A stretch of 64,000 bases of DNA from assembly GCF_022606355.1 (NCBI RefSeq), contig NZ_JAHHZQ010000001.1:868001-932000 (forward strand), in the 5' to 3' direction. The translations under genes and the position numbers were made by a program. Position 1 is the stretch's first letter. Every line of letters starts with the position of its first letter. This DNA comes from Leifsonia shinshuensis (lineage in GTDB: Bacteria; Actinomycetota; Actinomycetes; Actinomycetales; Microbacteriaceae). The notes under the pieces were generated by a model that saw nothing but the letters and a program-made list of their open reading frames with translations, ran no database searches and was not told the origin of the DNA. Positions 24,565 to 32,621 of this stretch are shown here, one piece after another.

Positions 24565-24945
24565 ATGACCATCAGCGACTGGCGCATCGAACTCATCATC
24601 GTCCCCGTCACCGACGTCGATCGAGCCAAGGCCTTCTACGTCGACGCCCTCGGCTGGAACGCCGACTTCGACCAGGTCGTCTCCCCCACGCTGCGGTTCG
24701 TGCAGGTGACGCCTCCCGGGTCGGCCTGCTCGATCGCGTTCGGCCAGGGACTGACCGACATGGTCCCCGGCACGATGAAGGGTCTGCAGATCGTCATTCC
24801 GGACGCCGACGAGGCGCTCGCCCACCTGCGCGAGAACGGGGTGGAGGCCGAGGGCGTCGACGAGCAGTCCTGGGGACGCTTCGTCTACTACACCGACCCG
24901 GACGGCAACGGCTGGAGCCTGCAGCAGCTGATCCCGAGGGACTAG
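24565..24945 (+). CDS. VOC-family (glyoxalase-like) protein
   Basis: 126 residues: DWRIELIIVPVTDVDRAKAFYVDALGWNADFD opens the first module and a C-terminal RFVYYTDPDGNGWSLQQL closes the second. It belongs to the glyoxalase/bleomycin-resistance superfamily. The substrate is unknown. The ATG follows AAAGGGCAGG at good spacing, and a TAGCCT (24522-24527) is a candidate -10 giving a leader of about 35 bases. Only four bases separate its stop from the converging carotenoid operon's last gene. Confidence 0.85.
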   Translation: MTISDWRIELIIVPVTDVDRAKAFYVDALGWNADFDQVVSPTLRFVQVTPPGSACSIAFGQGLTDMVPGTMKGLQIVIPDADEALAHLRENGVEAEGVDEQSWGRFVYYTDPDGNGWSLQQLIPRD

Positions 24946-24949
24946 GTGG

Positions 24950-25834
24950 TCACGCCCGGCCGAGCGCGACGGCGATCAGCAGCAGCGTCACGACGAATCC
25001 GCACGCGTAGTTGATCCAGAGGAAGCGCCGCCAACCCCGGTTGGCGGCGCTCGCGCGTTCGTCCGGCAGCGACCAGAACGGCGCGGCGGTCAGGAGGTAG
25101 GGCACCGCCAGGAGCGCGGCGACCGGCCCGGGCCAGGGCGTGCCGAGCATCGCCAGCCCTGCGGCCGTCCACGCGGCCATCGCGAAACGCGTCGTCCAGG
25201 CGGCGCCGAGCACCGTCGCGATCGACGCGAGACCGGCTTCCCGATCCGGCACGATGTCCTGCACGGCGCCGAACGCATGGCTGCCGATGCCCCACAGGAA
25301 GAACGCGAGCAGCACCAGCCACAGCCCGGGCGTGAACACCGCTCCGGCGAGAACGAGACCGTAGAGCGCCGGGCCGACGAAATGCGTGCTGGAGGTCGCC
25401 GAGTCGAGGAACGGCACCTCCTTGAAGCGCAGGCCCCGGACCGAGTAGGCCAGCAGCGCGAAGATGCCCGCCGCGAGCACCAGCCACGACAGCGGTGGGC
25501 CGACCGCGACGAGGAACACCAGGAAGGGGACGTTCGTCACCGCGGAGGCGACGAGCGTCGCCCTGTGCACGCGCCGGTCGAGCAGTGCGCCCTCCGCGCC
25601 GCCCTTGCGCGGGTTGCGCAGGTCGGACTCGTAGTCGAACACGTCGTTGATCCCGTAGAGCGCGAGGTTGTACGGCACCAGGAAGTACAGCGTGCCGACC
25701 ACGAGCACGGCGTCGACGTGCCCCGTGGTGAGCAGGTAGGCGGCGGCGAACGGGAACGCGGTATCGATCCAGCTGAGCGGGCGGGAGGCCAGCACCAGCT
25801 GGCGCAGCAGCGACGGGGCGACGGCCGTGGTCAC
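24950..25834 (-). CDS. crtEb: Lycopene elongase (UbiA prenyltransferase)
   Basis: 294 residues with eight or nine transmembrane helices. Both UbiA Asp-rich motifs are present: ALYGINDVFDYESD near residue 60 and QDIVPDREAG near residue 195. As last gene of a crtE-B-I-Ye-Yf-Eb operon it should add C5 units to both ends of lycopene, giving the C50 precursor flavuxanthin. The GTG start overlaps the crtYf stop by four bases. The order is the one known from Corynebacterium glutamicum decaprenoxanthin synthesis. Confidence 0.92.
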   Translation of the reverse strand: MTTAVAPSLLRQLVLASRPLSWIDTAFPFAAAYLLTTGHVDAVLVVGTLYFLVPYNLALYGINDVFDYESDLRNPRKGGAEGALLDRRVHRATLVASAVTNVPFLVFLVAVGPPLSWLVLAAGIFALLAYSVRGLRFKEVPFLDSATSSTHFVGPALYGLVLAGAVFTPGLWLVLLAFFLWGIGSHAFGAVQDIVPDREAGLASIATVLGAAWTTRFAMAAWTAAGLAMLGTPWPGPVAALLAVPYLLTAAPFWSLPDERASAANRGWRRFLWINYACGFVVTLLLIAVALGRA

Positions 25835-26148
25835 GCCGCCCTCCGCCGCAGCAGGACCCAGACGCCGGTGAGGATCAGGAGCCCGCCGACGGGGTAGGCG
25901 AGATCCTCGACGGGGACCAGGCCGATCCTGGCTCCGGAGACCGTGTGCGGGTCGTACGTCATCAGGCCCGCGGCGATCATCGCGTTGTCGAAGACGATCG
26001 TGAGAACCAGCAGCACGACACCGGAGACGAGCGCGGGCAGCCACCACCGGCGCACGAGCCTTGCGCGATCGGGTGTGCAGACAAGCGCGACCGCGAGGAC
26101 GGCGGCCGCGACGGCGAGGAAGACGAGGTCCAGGAAGAGGTAGGTCAT
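25831..26148 (-). CDS. crtYf: C50 carotenoid epsilon-cyclase subunit
   Basis: 105 residues with three transmembrane helices. It carries the lycopene-cyclase-domain motif near FDNAMIAAGLMTYDPHTVSGARIGLVPVEDLAYPVGG, including the PVEDLAYP segment typical of the second heterodimer subunit. It should act with CrtYe to cyclise flavuxanthin ends. Coupled by ATGA overlap to crtYe and by GTGA overlap to crtEb. Confidence 0.9.
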   Translation of the reverse strand: MTYLFLDLVFLAVAAAVLAVALVCTPDRARLVRRWWLPALVSGVVLLVLTIVFDNAMIAAGLMTYDPHTVSGARIGLVPVEDLAYPVGGLLILTGVWVLLRRRAA

Positions 26149-26471
26149 GGGCGCCGCTCCCGGCGGTCGAGCACGGCACGCACGCCGAAGAGCAGGATCA
26201 GCGTCAGATAGCAGAGGAACGCCAGGAAGACCGGCTCCTCCAGCGGGAGCTCGGGGGCGAGCTCGACTCCGGTCATGAACGGCGAGCGGCCACGCTCGAA
26301 GACCCCGAGCGCGATCCCGGCGGCGTCCCAGCAGAGGAAGAAGACCAGCCCGGCGAGCAGCGTCGCGGTGGCGCGCCGGACATCCCGCCAGAAGACCAGG
26401 ACGAATCGTCGGTCCAGCAGCACGAGCGCACCGGAGACGACCAGGAGGCAGGCGAGGTAGGCGAGGCTCAC
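26145..26471 (-). CDS. crtYe: C50 carotenoid epsilon-cyclase subunit
   Basis: 108 residues with three transmembrane helices. The conserved segment LLAGLVFFLCWDAAGIALGVFERGRSPFMTGVELAPELPLEEPVFLAFLC matches the first subunit of heterodimeric lycopene cyclases (CrtYc/CrtYe type), with the PLEEPVF motif. The GTG start overlaps the crtI stop. Whether the rings formed are epsilon, beta or gamma cannot be read from sequence. Confidence 0.9.
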   Translation of the reverse strand: MSLAYLACLLVVSGALVLLDRRFVLVFWRDVRRATATLLAGLVFFLCWDAAGIALGVFERGRSPFMTGVELAPELPLEEPVFLAFLCYLTLILLFGVRAVLDRRERRP

Positions 26472-28105
26472 GGCACGCGCCCCGCCCGCCCGGCTGGAGC
26501 CAGAGGCTCGGTCAGCGGCTCGGCCAGCCGCTCCGCGGAGTCGTCGCCGCGCAGGCGCTTGACGACCAGCTCAGCGCTGATCAGGCACATCGGCAGCCCG
26601 ATGCCGGGGATGGTCGACGAGCCGGCGTAGAGGAGACCGTCGACTCTGCGCGAGGCGTTGCCCGGCCGGAAGAACGCGCTCTGCCGCAGGGTGTGCGCCA
26701 GTCCGAGGGCGCCGCCGCGCCACGCGTTGTAGCGCTGGGCGAAGTCGTCGGGACCGACGGTGCGACGCACCACGATCCGCTCGGCCAGGTCGGGGATGCC
26801 CGCCCAGGCCGCCACCTGCGCGATCGCCGCGTCCGCCGTGCGTTCGACGAGGCGGTCGCCCGCACCGTCGATACCGCCGGCGCCGATCGACACGTCGGCG
26901 GCGACGGGAACGAGGAGGAACAGGTTCTCGTCGCCCGCCGGAGCGACGCCGGGGTCGGTCGCGCTCGGCTTGCAGACGTACAGCGATGCCGGGTCGGGGA
27001 TACCGGGGCGCGATCCGAACACGCGCGCGAAACCGGCCTCCCAGTCGGCCGTGAAGAACAGGTTGTGGTGCGCCAGCTGCGGCAGGTCGCCGCGCACGCC
27101 GAGCATCGCCAGCACGGCTCCCGGACCGGGATCGCGGCTGCGCCAGCGGCGTTCGGGGTGCGTGCGCAGCCCGGGAGGCAGCAGCTGCGTCTCGGTGTGG
27201 TGCAGATCTGCCGCCGAGACCACGAGGTCGGCCTCGCTGAATCGGGAGGCGCCCGCCCGGTCGAGCCATTCCACACCGGAGACCCGGGCCCGGCGTCTGC
27301 CGGCCTCCGTGCGGATGGCGACGGCGCGCGCGCCCGTGACGAGCTCCGCTCCCCCGGCCTCGGCGAGCGCCGCGATCCGCGCGACGAGCTCGGCGAAGCC
27401 TCCCATCGGGTAGCGGACCCCGTCGTCCAGGTCGAGGTGGCTCATCAGGTGGTACATGCTCGGGGCGCGTCCGGGCGACGTGCCGAGGAAGACGGCGGGA
27501 TACCCGAGGAGCTGGCGGAGGCGGGTGTCGTTCACGAAGCCGGCGGCGTAGCGGTCGAGCGGTTCGACGAGCAATCGCACGAGCCGGCCGAGTCGCCGCA
27601 GGACCGCGGGGTCGAGCAGCGGACGCGGGGACGCGTAGGTCGCATAGAGGAAGCGGTCGACGGCGAGCCGGTAGGTCTCGGCGGCGCCGACCAGGTAGCG
27701 GTCGAGCGCCGCGGCGCCTCCCGGCTCGATGCTCTCGAACAGGGCGCGGTTCATCGCTGCGCCGGCCCGGATGTCGAGCGGTGCGTCCGCCCCCTCCGCG
27801 AACAGCCGGTAGCCGGGATCGAGGGTCACCAGCCCGAGCTGCTCCTGCGCACTCGTGCCCAGCAGCCGGAAGAAGTGGTCGAAGACCTCCGGCATCAGGT
27901 ACCAGGACGGGCCGGTGTCGAAGCGGAACCCGCCGGACTCCCACAGGCCGGCCCGCCCGCCGAGCGCGTCCCGCTGCTCGAGCACGGTGACCCGGTGCCC
28001 CTCGCGGGCGAGCAGGGCGGCGGTCGCGAGTCCCGAGACACCGCCGCCGATCACGACGGCGCGGCGCCGCCCGTCGGCGCGCGCTCCGACCGGGGGCGCC
28101 GTCAC
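26468..28105 (-). CDS. crtI: Phytoene desaturase
   Basis: 545 residues. The N-terminal FAD motif reads VVIGGGVSGLATAALLAREGHRVTVLEQRDALGGRAGLWESGGFRFDTGPSWYLMP, and the C-terminal family signature GLLYAGSSTIPGIGLPMCLISAELVVKRL completes a CrtI-type desaturase. It introduces double bonds into phytoene to give lycopene. The GTG start at 28105 overlaps the crtB stop by four bases; the same frame is open further upstream only as an antisense-free shadow of crtB. A Pro/Ala-rich tail of about 20 residues follows the family end. Confidence 0.94.
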   Translation of the reverse strand: MTAPPVGARADGRRRAVVIGGGVSGLATAALLAREGHRVTVLEQRDALGGRAGLWESGGFRFDTGPSWYLMPEVFDHFFRLLGTSAQEQLGLVTLDPGYRLFAEGADAPLDIRAGAAMNRALFESIEPGGAAALDRYLVGAAETYRLAVDRFLYATYASPRPLLDPAVLRRLGRLVRLLVEPLDRYAAGFVNDTRLRQLLGYPAVFLGTSPGRAPSMYHLMSHLDLDDGVRYPMGGFAELVARIAALAEAGGAELVTGARAVAIRTEAGRRRARVSGVEWLDRAGASRFSEADLVVSAADLHHTETQLLPPGLRTHPERRWRSRDPGPGAVLAMLGVRGDLPQLAHHNLFFTADWEAGFARVFGSRPGIPDPASLYVCKPSATDPGVAPAGDENLFLLVPVAADVSIGAGGIDGAGDRLVERTADAAIAQVAAWAGIPDLAERIVVRRTVGPDDFAQRYNAWRGGALGLAHTLRQSAFFRPGNASRRVDGLLYAGSSTIPGIGLPMCLISAELVVKRLRGDDSAERLAEPLTEPLAPAGRAGRVP

Positions 28106-29004
28106 CGCAGCGCCCCCGCGGTCGCCCGGACCAGGACGGCCAGCTTGATGTGCGTGGGAACGCTCACCCGGCGGGCGATCAGGTCGGCGGCCGGAGTGGC
28201 GCGGATGCGATCGCTCAGCTCGGAGAACAGGCCGTGGGCCGCCAGGATCGCGCGCCGGCAGTTCTCCGGCAGCTCCGGGATGGCGTCGGCGGCGGCCCCC
28301 AGGTCGCAGTCGATGTCGACCACGAGGGCGAGCTTCTGGCGTTCGGTGAGCCGGGCCGGGTCGATGCCGGGGAAGTAGCTCCGGCCGAGCTCGGTGTAGT
28401 CCACTGCGAGGTCGCGCAGGAAGTTGAGCTTCTGGAACGCCGCCCCGAGACGTCGCGCGCCGGCCTCCAGGCGCTGTCTGACGGGGTCGGGCACGGGAGC
28501 GTCGTGCAGGAACACCGCCAGGCACATCAGGCCGACGACCTCGGCGGAGCCGTAGATGTAGGCGCTGAGCTCGTCGGCGCCGAAGTCGACAGGATCGAGG
28601 TCGCGCCGCATCGACGCGAAGAACGGCCGCGTCAGGTCGGTGCCGATGCCCACGGCACGCGCCGTTCGCGCGAAGGCGTGCACGACGACGTTGGCGCTGT
28701 ACCCGGCCTTCATCGCGCGCTCGGTGTCGTCCTCCAGAGCGTCGAGCACTGCAGCGATCTCCGCCGGAGACAGCCCGGCCTCGGCGGCGGCCCCGTCGAC
28801 GATCTCGTCCGCCACCCGCACCAGGGCGTAGACGTCCTCCACTCCTGGACGCACGGCGGGCGACAGCAGGCGCGTCGCCATGCCGAACGACGTCGAGTAC
28901 TCGTGGATGATCGTGGCGGCGCTGCGGTGAGCCGCATGTCCGTAGAGCGCGAGATCCGTCGGCGGGGACGAGGAGCTCGCGGGCGGCGGGACGAGGCGCG
29001 TCAT
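28102..29004 (-). CDS. crtB: Phytoene synthase
   Basis: 300 residues. Squalene/phytoene synthase Asp motifs: ALVRVADEIVDG near residue 62 and NFLRDLAVDYTELGRSYFP near residue 180. It joins two geranylgeranyl diphosphates head to head to phytoene. The ATG overlaps the crtE stop (ATGA). Confidence 0.94.
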   Translation of the reverse strand: MTRLVPPPASSSSPPTDLALYGHAAHRSAATIIHEYSTSFGMATRLLSPAVRPGVEDVYALVRVADEIVDGAAAEAGLSPAEIAAVLDALEDDTERAMKAGYSANVVVHAFARTARAVGIGTDLTRPFFASMRRDLDPVDFGADELSAYIYGSAEVVGLMCLAVFLHDAPVPDPVRQRLEAGARRLGAAFQKLNFLRDLAVDYTELGRSYFPGIDPARLTERQKLALVVDIDCDLGAAADAIPELPENCRRAILAAHGLFSELSDRIRATPAADLIARRVSVPTHIKLAVLVRATAGALR

Positions 29005-30122
29005 GACGTGCGCCCGACACAGCTGTGCGCGAGCCGGGCGAGGGTCGCGGCGAGGTCGGCGGGGACCAGGGGCGAGTCGAGGGTCGCGATCGCGGCCGCG
29101 ACGTGCGTGGCGATCAGACTGTTCACGAACGCCCGCGCCCCGCAGCGCTCCAGCGCAGCGCCCGCCGCCGCCGCCTCTGCGGCGCTCAGGTCGGGGTGGC
29201 CCAGCAGCGGTTGGATGGCCGGCCACTCGCGGGTGCCGCGCGCGAAGGCGATCAGCGAGGTCTGTTTGCCCTGGCGGAGGTCGCTGCTCGCGCTCTTGCC
29301 TGTCACGGCCTCCTCTCCGAACACGCCGAGGAGGTCGTCGCCCAGCTGGAAGGCCGTCCCGACGAGCCGCCCGTAGCCGGCGAGGAGGTCGCGGAGCTCC
29401 GGGTCCGCGCGGGCGAGCGCCGCCCCGGCCGCGAGCGGCGCCGCCACCGTGTACTCGGCGGTCTTCTCCTCCGTCATCGCGAGGACGTCGTCGATCCGCC
29501 CGTCGGACAGCCCGGCCGCCAGGCCGACGTCGGCCAGCTCGCCGGCGGCCGTCACGAACACCGCACGCTCGAACAGGTCGAGGATCAGCGAGCGTGAGGG
29601 CTCCGGGGTGGTCAGACGCGCGACCCGCTGGGTGGCGGCGTGGAGCAGGAGGTCGCCGGCGAGGATGGCGGCCGACTGGCCCCAGAGCCGTGCACGCGGC
29701 TCGTCGGCGCCGCGGAACAGCGCGTCGGCGCTGAACTCGCCTGCGACGTTCGGCCGGCCCCTGCGCACGGTGTCGCCGTCGATCACGTCGTCATGGAGCA
29801 GGAACGCGGTGTGCAGGAGCTCGAAGGCCAGGGCGGTCTGCACGGCGTCCGACCGATTGCCGCCTCCGTTCAGACCGTGATAGGCGGTCAGCACGAGGCG
29901 GGGCCGCAGGCGCTTGCCACCGCGGGCGGACTCGGTCACGCTCTGCCAGAGCCGGACGTATCCATCGCCGTACCCGGCCGCCTCGGCCCGGCGGGCGGCG
30001 AGAAAGGCCGAGAACTCGTGCTCGACGAGGAGCAGGTCCGACTCGATCGCGTCCGCGACCGTCTCCGCCGGGCTGTCCGCCGGGCTGCTGACGTCCGCGA
30101 CGTCCGGATGGAGCCGGGTCAT
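29001..30122 (-). CDS. crtE: Geranylgeranyl diphosphate synthase
   Basis: 373 residues. First Asp-rich motif FLLHDDVIDGDTVRRGRP, second motif GTAFQLGDDLLGVFG, plus GGKRLRPRLVL near the N-terminus. It makes the C20 precursor for phytoene synthesis. First gene of the carotenoid operon. The ATG at 30122 follows AGGAGGG at four bases. Its promoter (-35 TTGCCG 30178-30183, -10 TAGGTT 30156-30161, 16-base spacer) overlaps an inverted repeat that the divergent MarR regulator probably binds. Confidence 0.93.
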   Translation of the reverse strand: MTRLHPDVADVSSPADSPAETVADAIESDLLLVEHEFSAFLAARRAEAAGYGDGYVRLWQSVTESARGGKRLRPRLVLTAYHGLNGGGNRSDAVQTALAFELLHTAFLLHDDVIDGDTVRRGRPNVAGEFSADALFRGADEPRARLWGQSAAILAGDLLLHAATQRVARLTTPEPSRSLILDLFERAVFVTAAGELADVGLAAGLSDGRIDDVLAMTEEKTAEYTVAAPLAAGAALARADPELRDLLAGYGRLVGTAFQLGDDLLGVFGEEAVTGKSASSDLRQGKQTSLIAFARGTREWPAIQPLLGHPDLSAAEAAAAGAALERCGARAFVNSLIATHVAAAIATLDSPLVPADLAATLARLAHSCVGRTS

Positions 30123-30143
30123 ACAGCCCTCCTTTACCTAGCC

Positions 30144-30160
30144 AGGTTAGTAAATAACCT
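30144..30160. promoter_or_regulatory. Likely MarR (CrtR) operator
   Basis: The perfect inverted repeat AGGTTAGTAAATAACCT has 6-base arms and a 5-base centre, set in otherwise GC-rich DNA. It overlaps the -10 of crtE, so binding would block the carotenoid operon. ACCTAGC occurs both before (30137-30143) and within/after it (30157-30163). Confidence 0.6.
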
Positions 30161-30183
30161 AGCACGCTTCTTATGGACGGCAA
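30156..30183 (-). promoter_or_regulatory. crtE promoter
   Basis: On the minus strand, TTGCCG (30178-30183) and TAGGTT (30156-30161) are separated by 16 bases, a good sigma-70-type pair. The marR -10 box TAGGAT (30184-30189, plus strand) directly abuts the -35. Confidence 0.5.
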
Positions 30184-30195
30184 TAGGATGTGCGC

Positions 30196-30753
30196 ATGAG
30201 TTCGAAGGACGAGGCGCGTCGCATCTCCGGAGCGCTGATCGACCCGCGCGTCATCGACCCGCGACAGGAGCTCGTGCGCCACGACGACCTCGCCGAGGAC
30301 GAACTCCAGCAGGTCATCGGCGTGCTCGACGCCGTGCGCCGCTGGCGGGAGTCGGAGCAGCGGCTCAACCTCGAGTCGCGCACCGCCCTGCAGCTCAACG
30401 AGACCGACATGAAGGCGCTGCGGTACATCATCGCCTCCATGAACGCGAACGTCGCGGTGACCGCGGGCGCGCTGAGCGAGCACCTCCACGTCTCCACCGC
30501 CTCCGTCACGAAGCTGCTCGACCGGCTGGAGCGCGCGGGCCACATCGTGCGGCGTCCGCACCCCACGGACCGCCGGGCCGTGACCGTCGAGATCACGCCG
30601 GAGACGCATCGTCAGGTGCGGCGCACCATGGGGTTGCAGCACGCCCGCCGCTTCGAGGTCGCGCGCGCGCTCAGCCCCGAGGAACGCGAGATCGTCACCC
30701 GGTTCCTCGACGACCTGAGCGCGACGACGCTCATCAGCGCTCCGCCCGAGTGA
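30196..30753 (+). CDS. crtR: MarR-family repressor of the carotenoid operon
   Basis: 185 residues. The winged helix-turn-helix covers about 70-150: LNETDMKALRYIIASMNANVAVTAGALSEHLHVSTASVTKLLDRLERAGHIVRRPHPTDRRAVTVEITP, ending in dimerisation helices. It is divergent from crtE, the arrangement of C. glutamicum CrtR, a MarR repressor whose ligand is geranylgeranyl diphosphate or related; the same role is inferred. The ATG at 30196 is six bases after TAGGAT (30184-30189) and probably leaderless. An in-frame GTG six bases upstream is less likely because it would precede the expected transcription start. Confidence 0.88.
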   Translation: MSSKDEARRISGALIDPRVIDPRQELVRHDDLAEDELQQVIGVLDAVRRWRESEQRLNLESRTALQLNETDMKALRYIIASMNANVAVTAGALSEHLHVSTASVTKLLDRLERAGHIVRRPHPTDRRAVTVEITPETHRQVRRTMGLQHARRFEVARALSPEEREIVTRFLDDLSATTLISAPPE

Positions 30754-30823
30754 CGGCAGGGCGACGGCGGACATACCCCTCCCTCCGATGCCTCATCCAC
30801 CGACCGTCGGGTACGGTTCTGGC

Positions 30824-31165
30824 ATGGGCAAGCTTGTTTACGGCGGGACGACCGAGATCGGTTTCGAGGATCGGATCCTCGCGCACCTGCAGATCGTGGT
30901 CGGCCTCAAGCTGCGCCGCAAGGAGGGGTTCTTCTTCTCGTGGCGCGACGAGCAGTCGGTCGGCGACGGCCGCAGCGCGATCTGGATCGACCCGGCGATC
31001 CCGCTCCTGTTCCGCTACAGCGGCGGGAGGCCGCCGAAGATCAACAAAGCGTGGCTGGAGGCACTCACCCTCTCGTCCAACAGCGCCCAGGGGCTGCAGT
31101 TGACCGAGGAGATCGGCGCCCTCGGCGCCGACGAGGTCAACGCGGACGCTCCCCCCGGCCGTTGA
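30824..31165 (+). CDS. DUF7882-like small protein of Microbacteriaceae
   Basis: 113 residues: MGKLVYGGTTEIGFEDRILA at the start, then LKLRRKEGFFFSWRDE and IWIDPAIPLLFRYSGGRPPKINKAWLEALTLSSNSAQGL. This matches a small family abundant in Microbacteriaceae, often misnamed ATP-dependent DNA ligase although it has no ligase motif. No catalytic signature or membrane segment is visible; function unknown. The ATG is six bases after TACGGT (30812-30817), hence probably leaderless. It is followed by structured RNA at 31188-31265. Confidence 0.75.
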   Translation: MGKLVYGGTTEIGFEDRILAHLQIVVGLKLRRKEGFFFSWRDEQSVGDGRSAIWIDPAIPLLFRYSGGRPPKINKAWLEALTLSSNSAQGLQLTEEIGALGADEVNADAPPGR

Positions 31166-31187
31166 GGCGACCCCCGGGGACGCACCG

Positions 31188-31233
31188 GCCATCGCTCCAG
31201 CCACGAACTGGCTGAGAGAACCTCAGCGATGGC
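31188..31233 (+). other. Two-tier RNA structure with competing hairpin
   Basis: GCCATCGCT (31188-31196) pairs with AGCGATGGC (31225-31233); inside, AGCCA (31199-31203) pairs with TGGCT (31209-31213). A third stem, GCTGAG (31211-31216) with CTCAGC (31222-31227), would disrupt both. The layout resembles a terminator/antiterminator switch between the DUF7882-like gene and the small acidic gene, or a compound terminator. Confidence 0.5.
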
Positions 31234-31243
31234 TTGATCGGCT

Positions 31244-31265
31244 CCCACCACGCGCTTATGGTGGG
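31244..31265 (+). terminator. Second hairpin upstream of the acidic gene
   Basis: CCCACCA (31244-31250) pairs perfectly with TGGTGGG (31259-31265) around an eight-base loop. No uridine run follows, so it may terminate weakly or shape the leader; the Shine-Dalgarno of the next gene lies 20 bases beyond. Confidence 0.45.
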
Positions 31266-31296
31266 CCCTGATCATGGCAGGAATTGGAGGCGCGCC

Positions 31297-31482
31297 ATGA
31301 CACCGGAAGCAGAAGAACCGGTCGCCGCACCCGCCGCGCCAGCGGAGGCGCCCGTGGCCGAGCCCGTCGCCGCGCCCGCAGACGCGGAGGCAGGCGCCGA
31401 GGAGGCGGATCCAGGAGACCGCCCCGGCGACATCCCGTTCGATCAGGCTGTCGCCGAACACGAGAACCCCGAGCTCGCCTGA
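31297..31482 (+). CDS. Small acidic Ala/Pro/Glu-rich protein
   Basis: 61 residues, almost entirely Ala, Glu, Pro, Asp and Val, ending DIPFDQAVAEHENPELA. It is probably disordered; no domain was recognised. A strong GGAGG (31286-31290) six bases before the ATG and high-GC codon use argue that it is translated. Two preceding RNA structures suggest regulated expression. The gene converges with the sigma factor gene 34 bases away. Confidence 0.6.
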   Translation: MTPEAEEPVAAPAAPAEAPVAEPVAAPADAEAGAEEADPGDRPGDIPFDQAVAEHENPELA

Positions 31483-31516
31483 GCCCGGGGTTCCCCGTTC
31501 GTGTCCGTCCGGTCCC

Positions 31517-32428
31517 TCAGCGGAGGTACTCGAGCAGCTCCGGGCAGCGCAGCCGCTTCAGGCTCCGCGTCTCCAGCTGGCGCACGCGCTCGCGGGTGAT
31601 GCCGTAGACCTCGCCGACCTCGTCGAGCGTCATCGGCTTCTGGCCGTCGAGGCCGAAGCGCATCCGCACCACCTTGGCGTCGCGCGGCGGGAGGTCGCGG
31701 AGGCGATCCTCCAGGTCGCGGTGGCGGAACTCGACCTCGACCGACTCGGACGGCCCGGGAGCGTCGCCGTCCTCGATCAGGTCGCCGAGCTCCGCGCCCT
31801 CGTTCTCCCCCACCGGGACGGCCAGCGACACGGTCTCCGAGTCGCTCATGCGCAGCTTGTGCACCTCGGCGGGGGTCAGGTTGGCGGCCTCCGCCATCTC
31901 CTCCAGCGTGGGCGTGCGGCCGAGCTCGCCGCCCAGGTCACGGCGGATCCTGTCGAGCTTGTCGATCTTCTCCACCGTGTGCACCGGGATCCGGATCAGG
32001 CGGGCCGTGTCCGCGATGCCGCGGAGGATCGACTGGCGGATCCACCAGGTGGCGTAGGTGGAGAACTTGTTCCCTGTGCGGTAGTCGAACTTCTCGACTG
32101 CACGGACGAGGCCCAGGTTGCCCTCCTGGATCAGGTCCATGACGGCGAGACCGCGTCCCGCGTACCGCTTGGCGATGCTGACGACGAGGCGGAGGTTCGC
32201 CTCGATGAAGCGCTCGAACGCGCGCTTGCCGTCGTCGGCCAGGTACTGCAGTTCTCGCCGCTCGCGCGGGGTCAGATCCGGTCGGGTGGCCAGCCGCTCG
32301 CCGGCGAGCACGCCGACCTCGATCCGCTTGGCCAGGGCGACTTCTTCGTCCGCCGTGAGCAGACGGGTCCTCCCGATCGAATTGAGGTAGTCGCGAACTG
32401 GATCATTGGTCACTTCGAGCGTCGTCAT
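31517..32428 (-). CDS. sigB: Group 2 (SigB-like) sigma-70 factor
   Basis: 303 residues from the ATG at 32428; an in-frame ATG at 32446 is an alternative. Regions 1.2 (DPVRDYLNSIGRTRLLTADEEVALAKRIE), 2 (FIEANLRLVVSIAKRYAGRGLAVMDLIQEGNLGLVRAVEKFDYRTGNKFSTYATWWIRQSI), 3 and 4 (MTLDEVGEVYGITRERVRQLETRSLKRLR) are complete. The long acidic region 1.1 of the primary sigma factor is absent, which fits SigB/HrdD-type principal-like factors for stationary phase or stress. Promoter choice would be close to RpoD. The start at 32428 has GGGATGGGA about six bases upstream; promoter TTGGGG-16-TACCCT lies at 32482-32509. Confidence 0.9.
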   Translation of the reverse strand: MTTLEVTNDPVRDYLNSIGRTRLLTADEEVALAKRIEVGVLAGERLATRPDLTPRERRELQYLADDGKRAFERFIEANLRLVVSIAKRYAGRGLAVMDLIQEGNLGLVRAVEKFDYRTGNKFSTYATWWIRQSILRGIADTARLIRIPVHTVEKIDKLDRIRRDLGGELGRTPTLEEMAEAANLTPAEVHKLRMSDSETVSLAVPVGENEGAELGDLIEDGDAPGPSESVEVEFRHRDLEDRLRDLPPRDAKVVRMRFGLDGQKPMTLDEVGEVYGITRERVRQLETRSLKRLRCPELLEYLR

Positions 32429-32481
32429 CGTGTCATCCCATCCCATCGTGCACAGAGTTTTTCTGCCTCGATTCGTGCCTC

Positions 32482-32509
32482 AGGGTAGGCAGATTGCCCA
32501 TGACCCCAA
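32482..32509 (-). promoter_or_regulatory. Candidate promoter of the sigma factor gene
   Basis: On the minus strand TTGGGG (32504-32509) and TACCCT (32482-32487) are spaced by 16 bases. It would give an untranslated leader of about 45 bases including the Shine-Dalgarno. Confidence 0.4.
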
Positions 32510-32621
32510 CAAGGGGTTGACAGACATCAGGCCACTCGCTAGGCGTGTCGCTTGCGGCCACGCAACTGCGCGGATGTCAAGGGGATGGGCGGTCGGCGAC
32601 CCTTCTCGTACCGTGGCCGAC

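Noticed and set aside
23061-24945. Duplicated VOC genes as a recent tandem duplication
   Set aside because: The two proteins differ along their length and lie on opposite strands; they only share the superfamily pattern.
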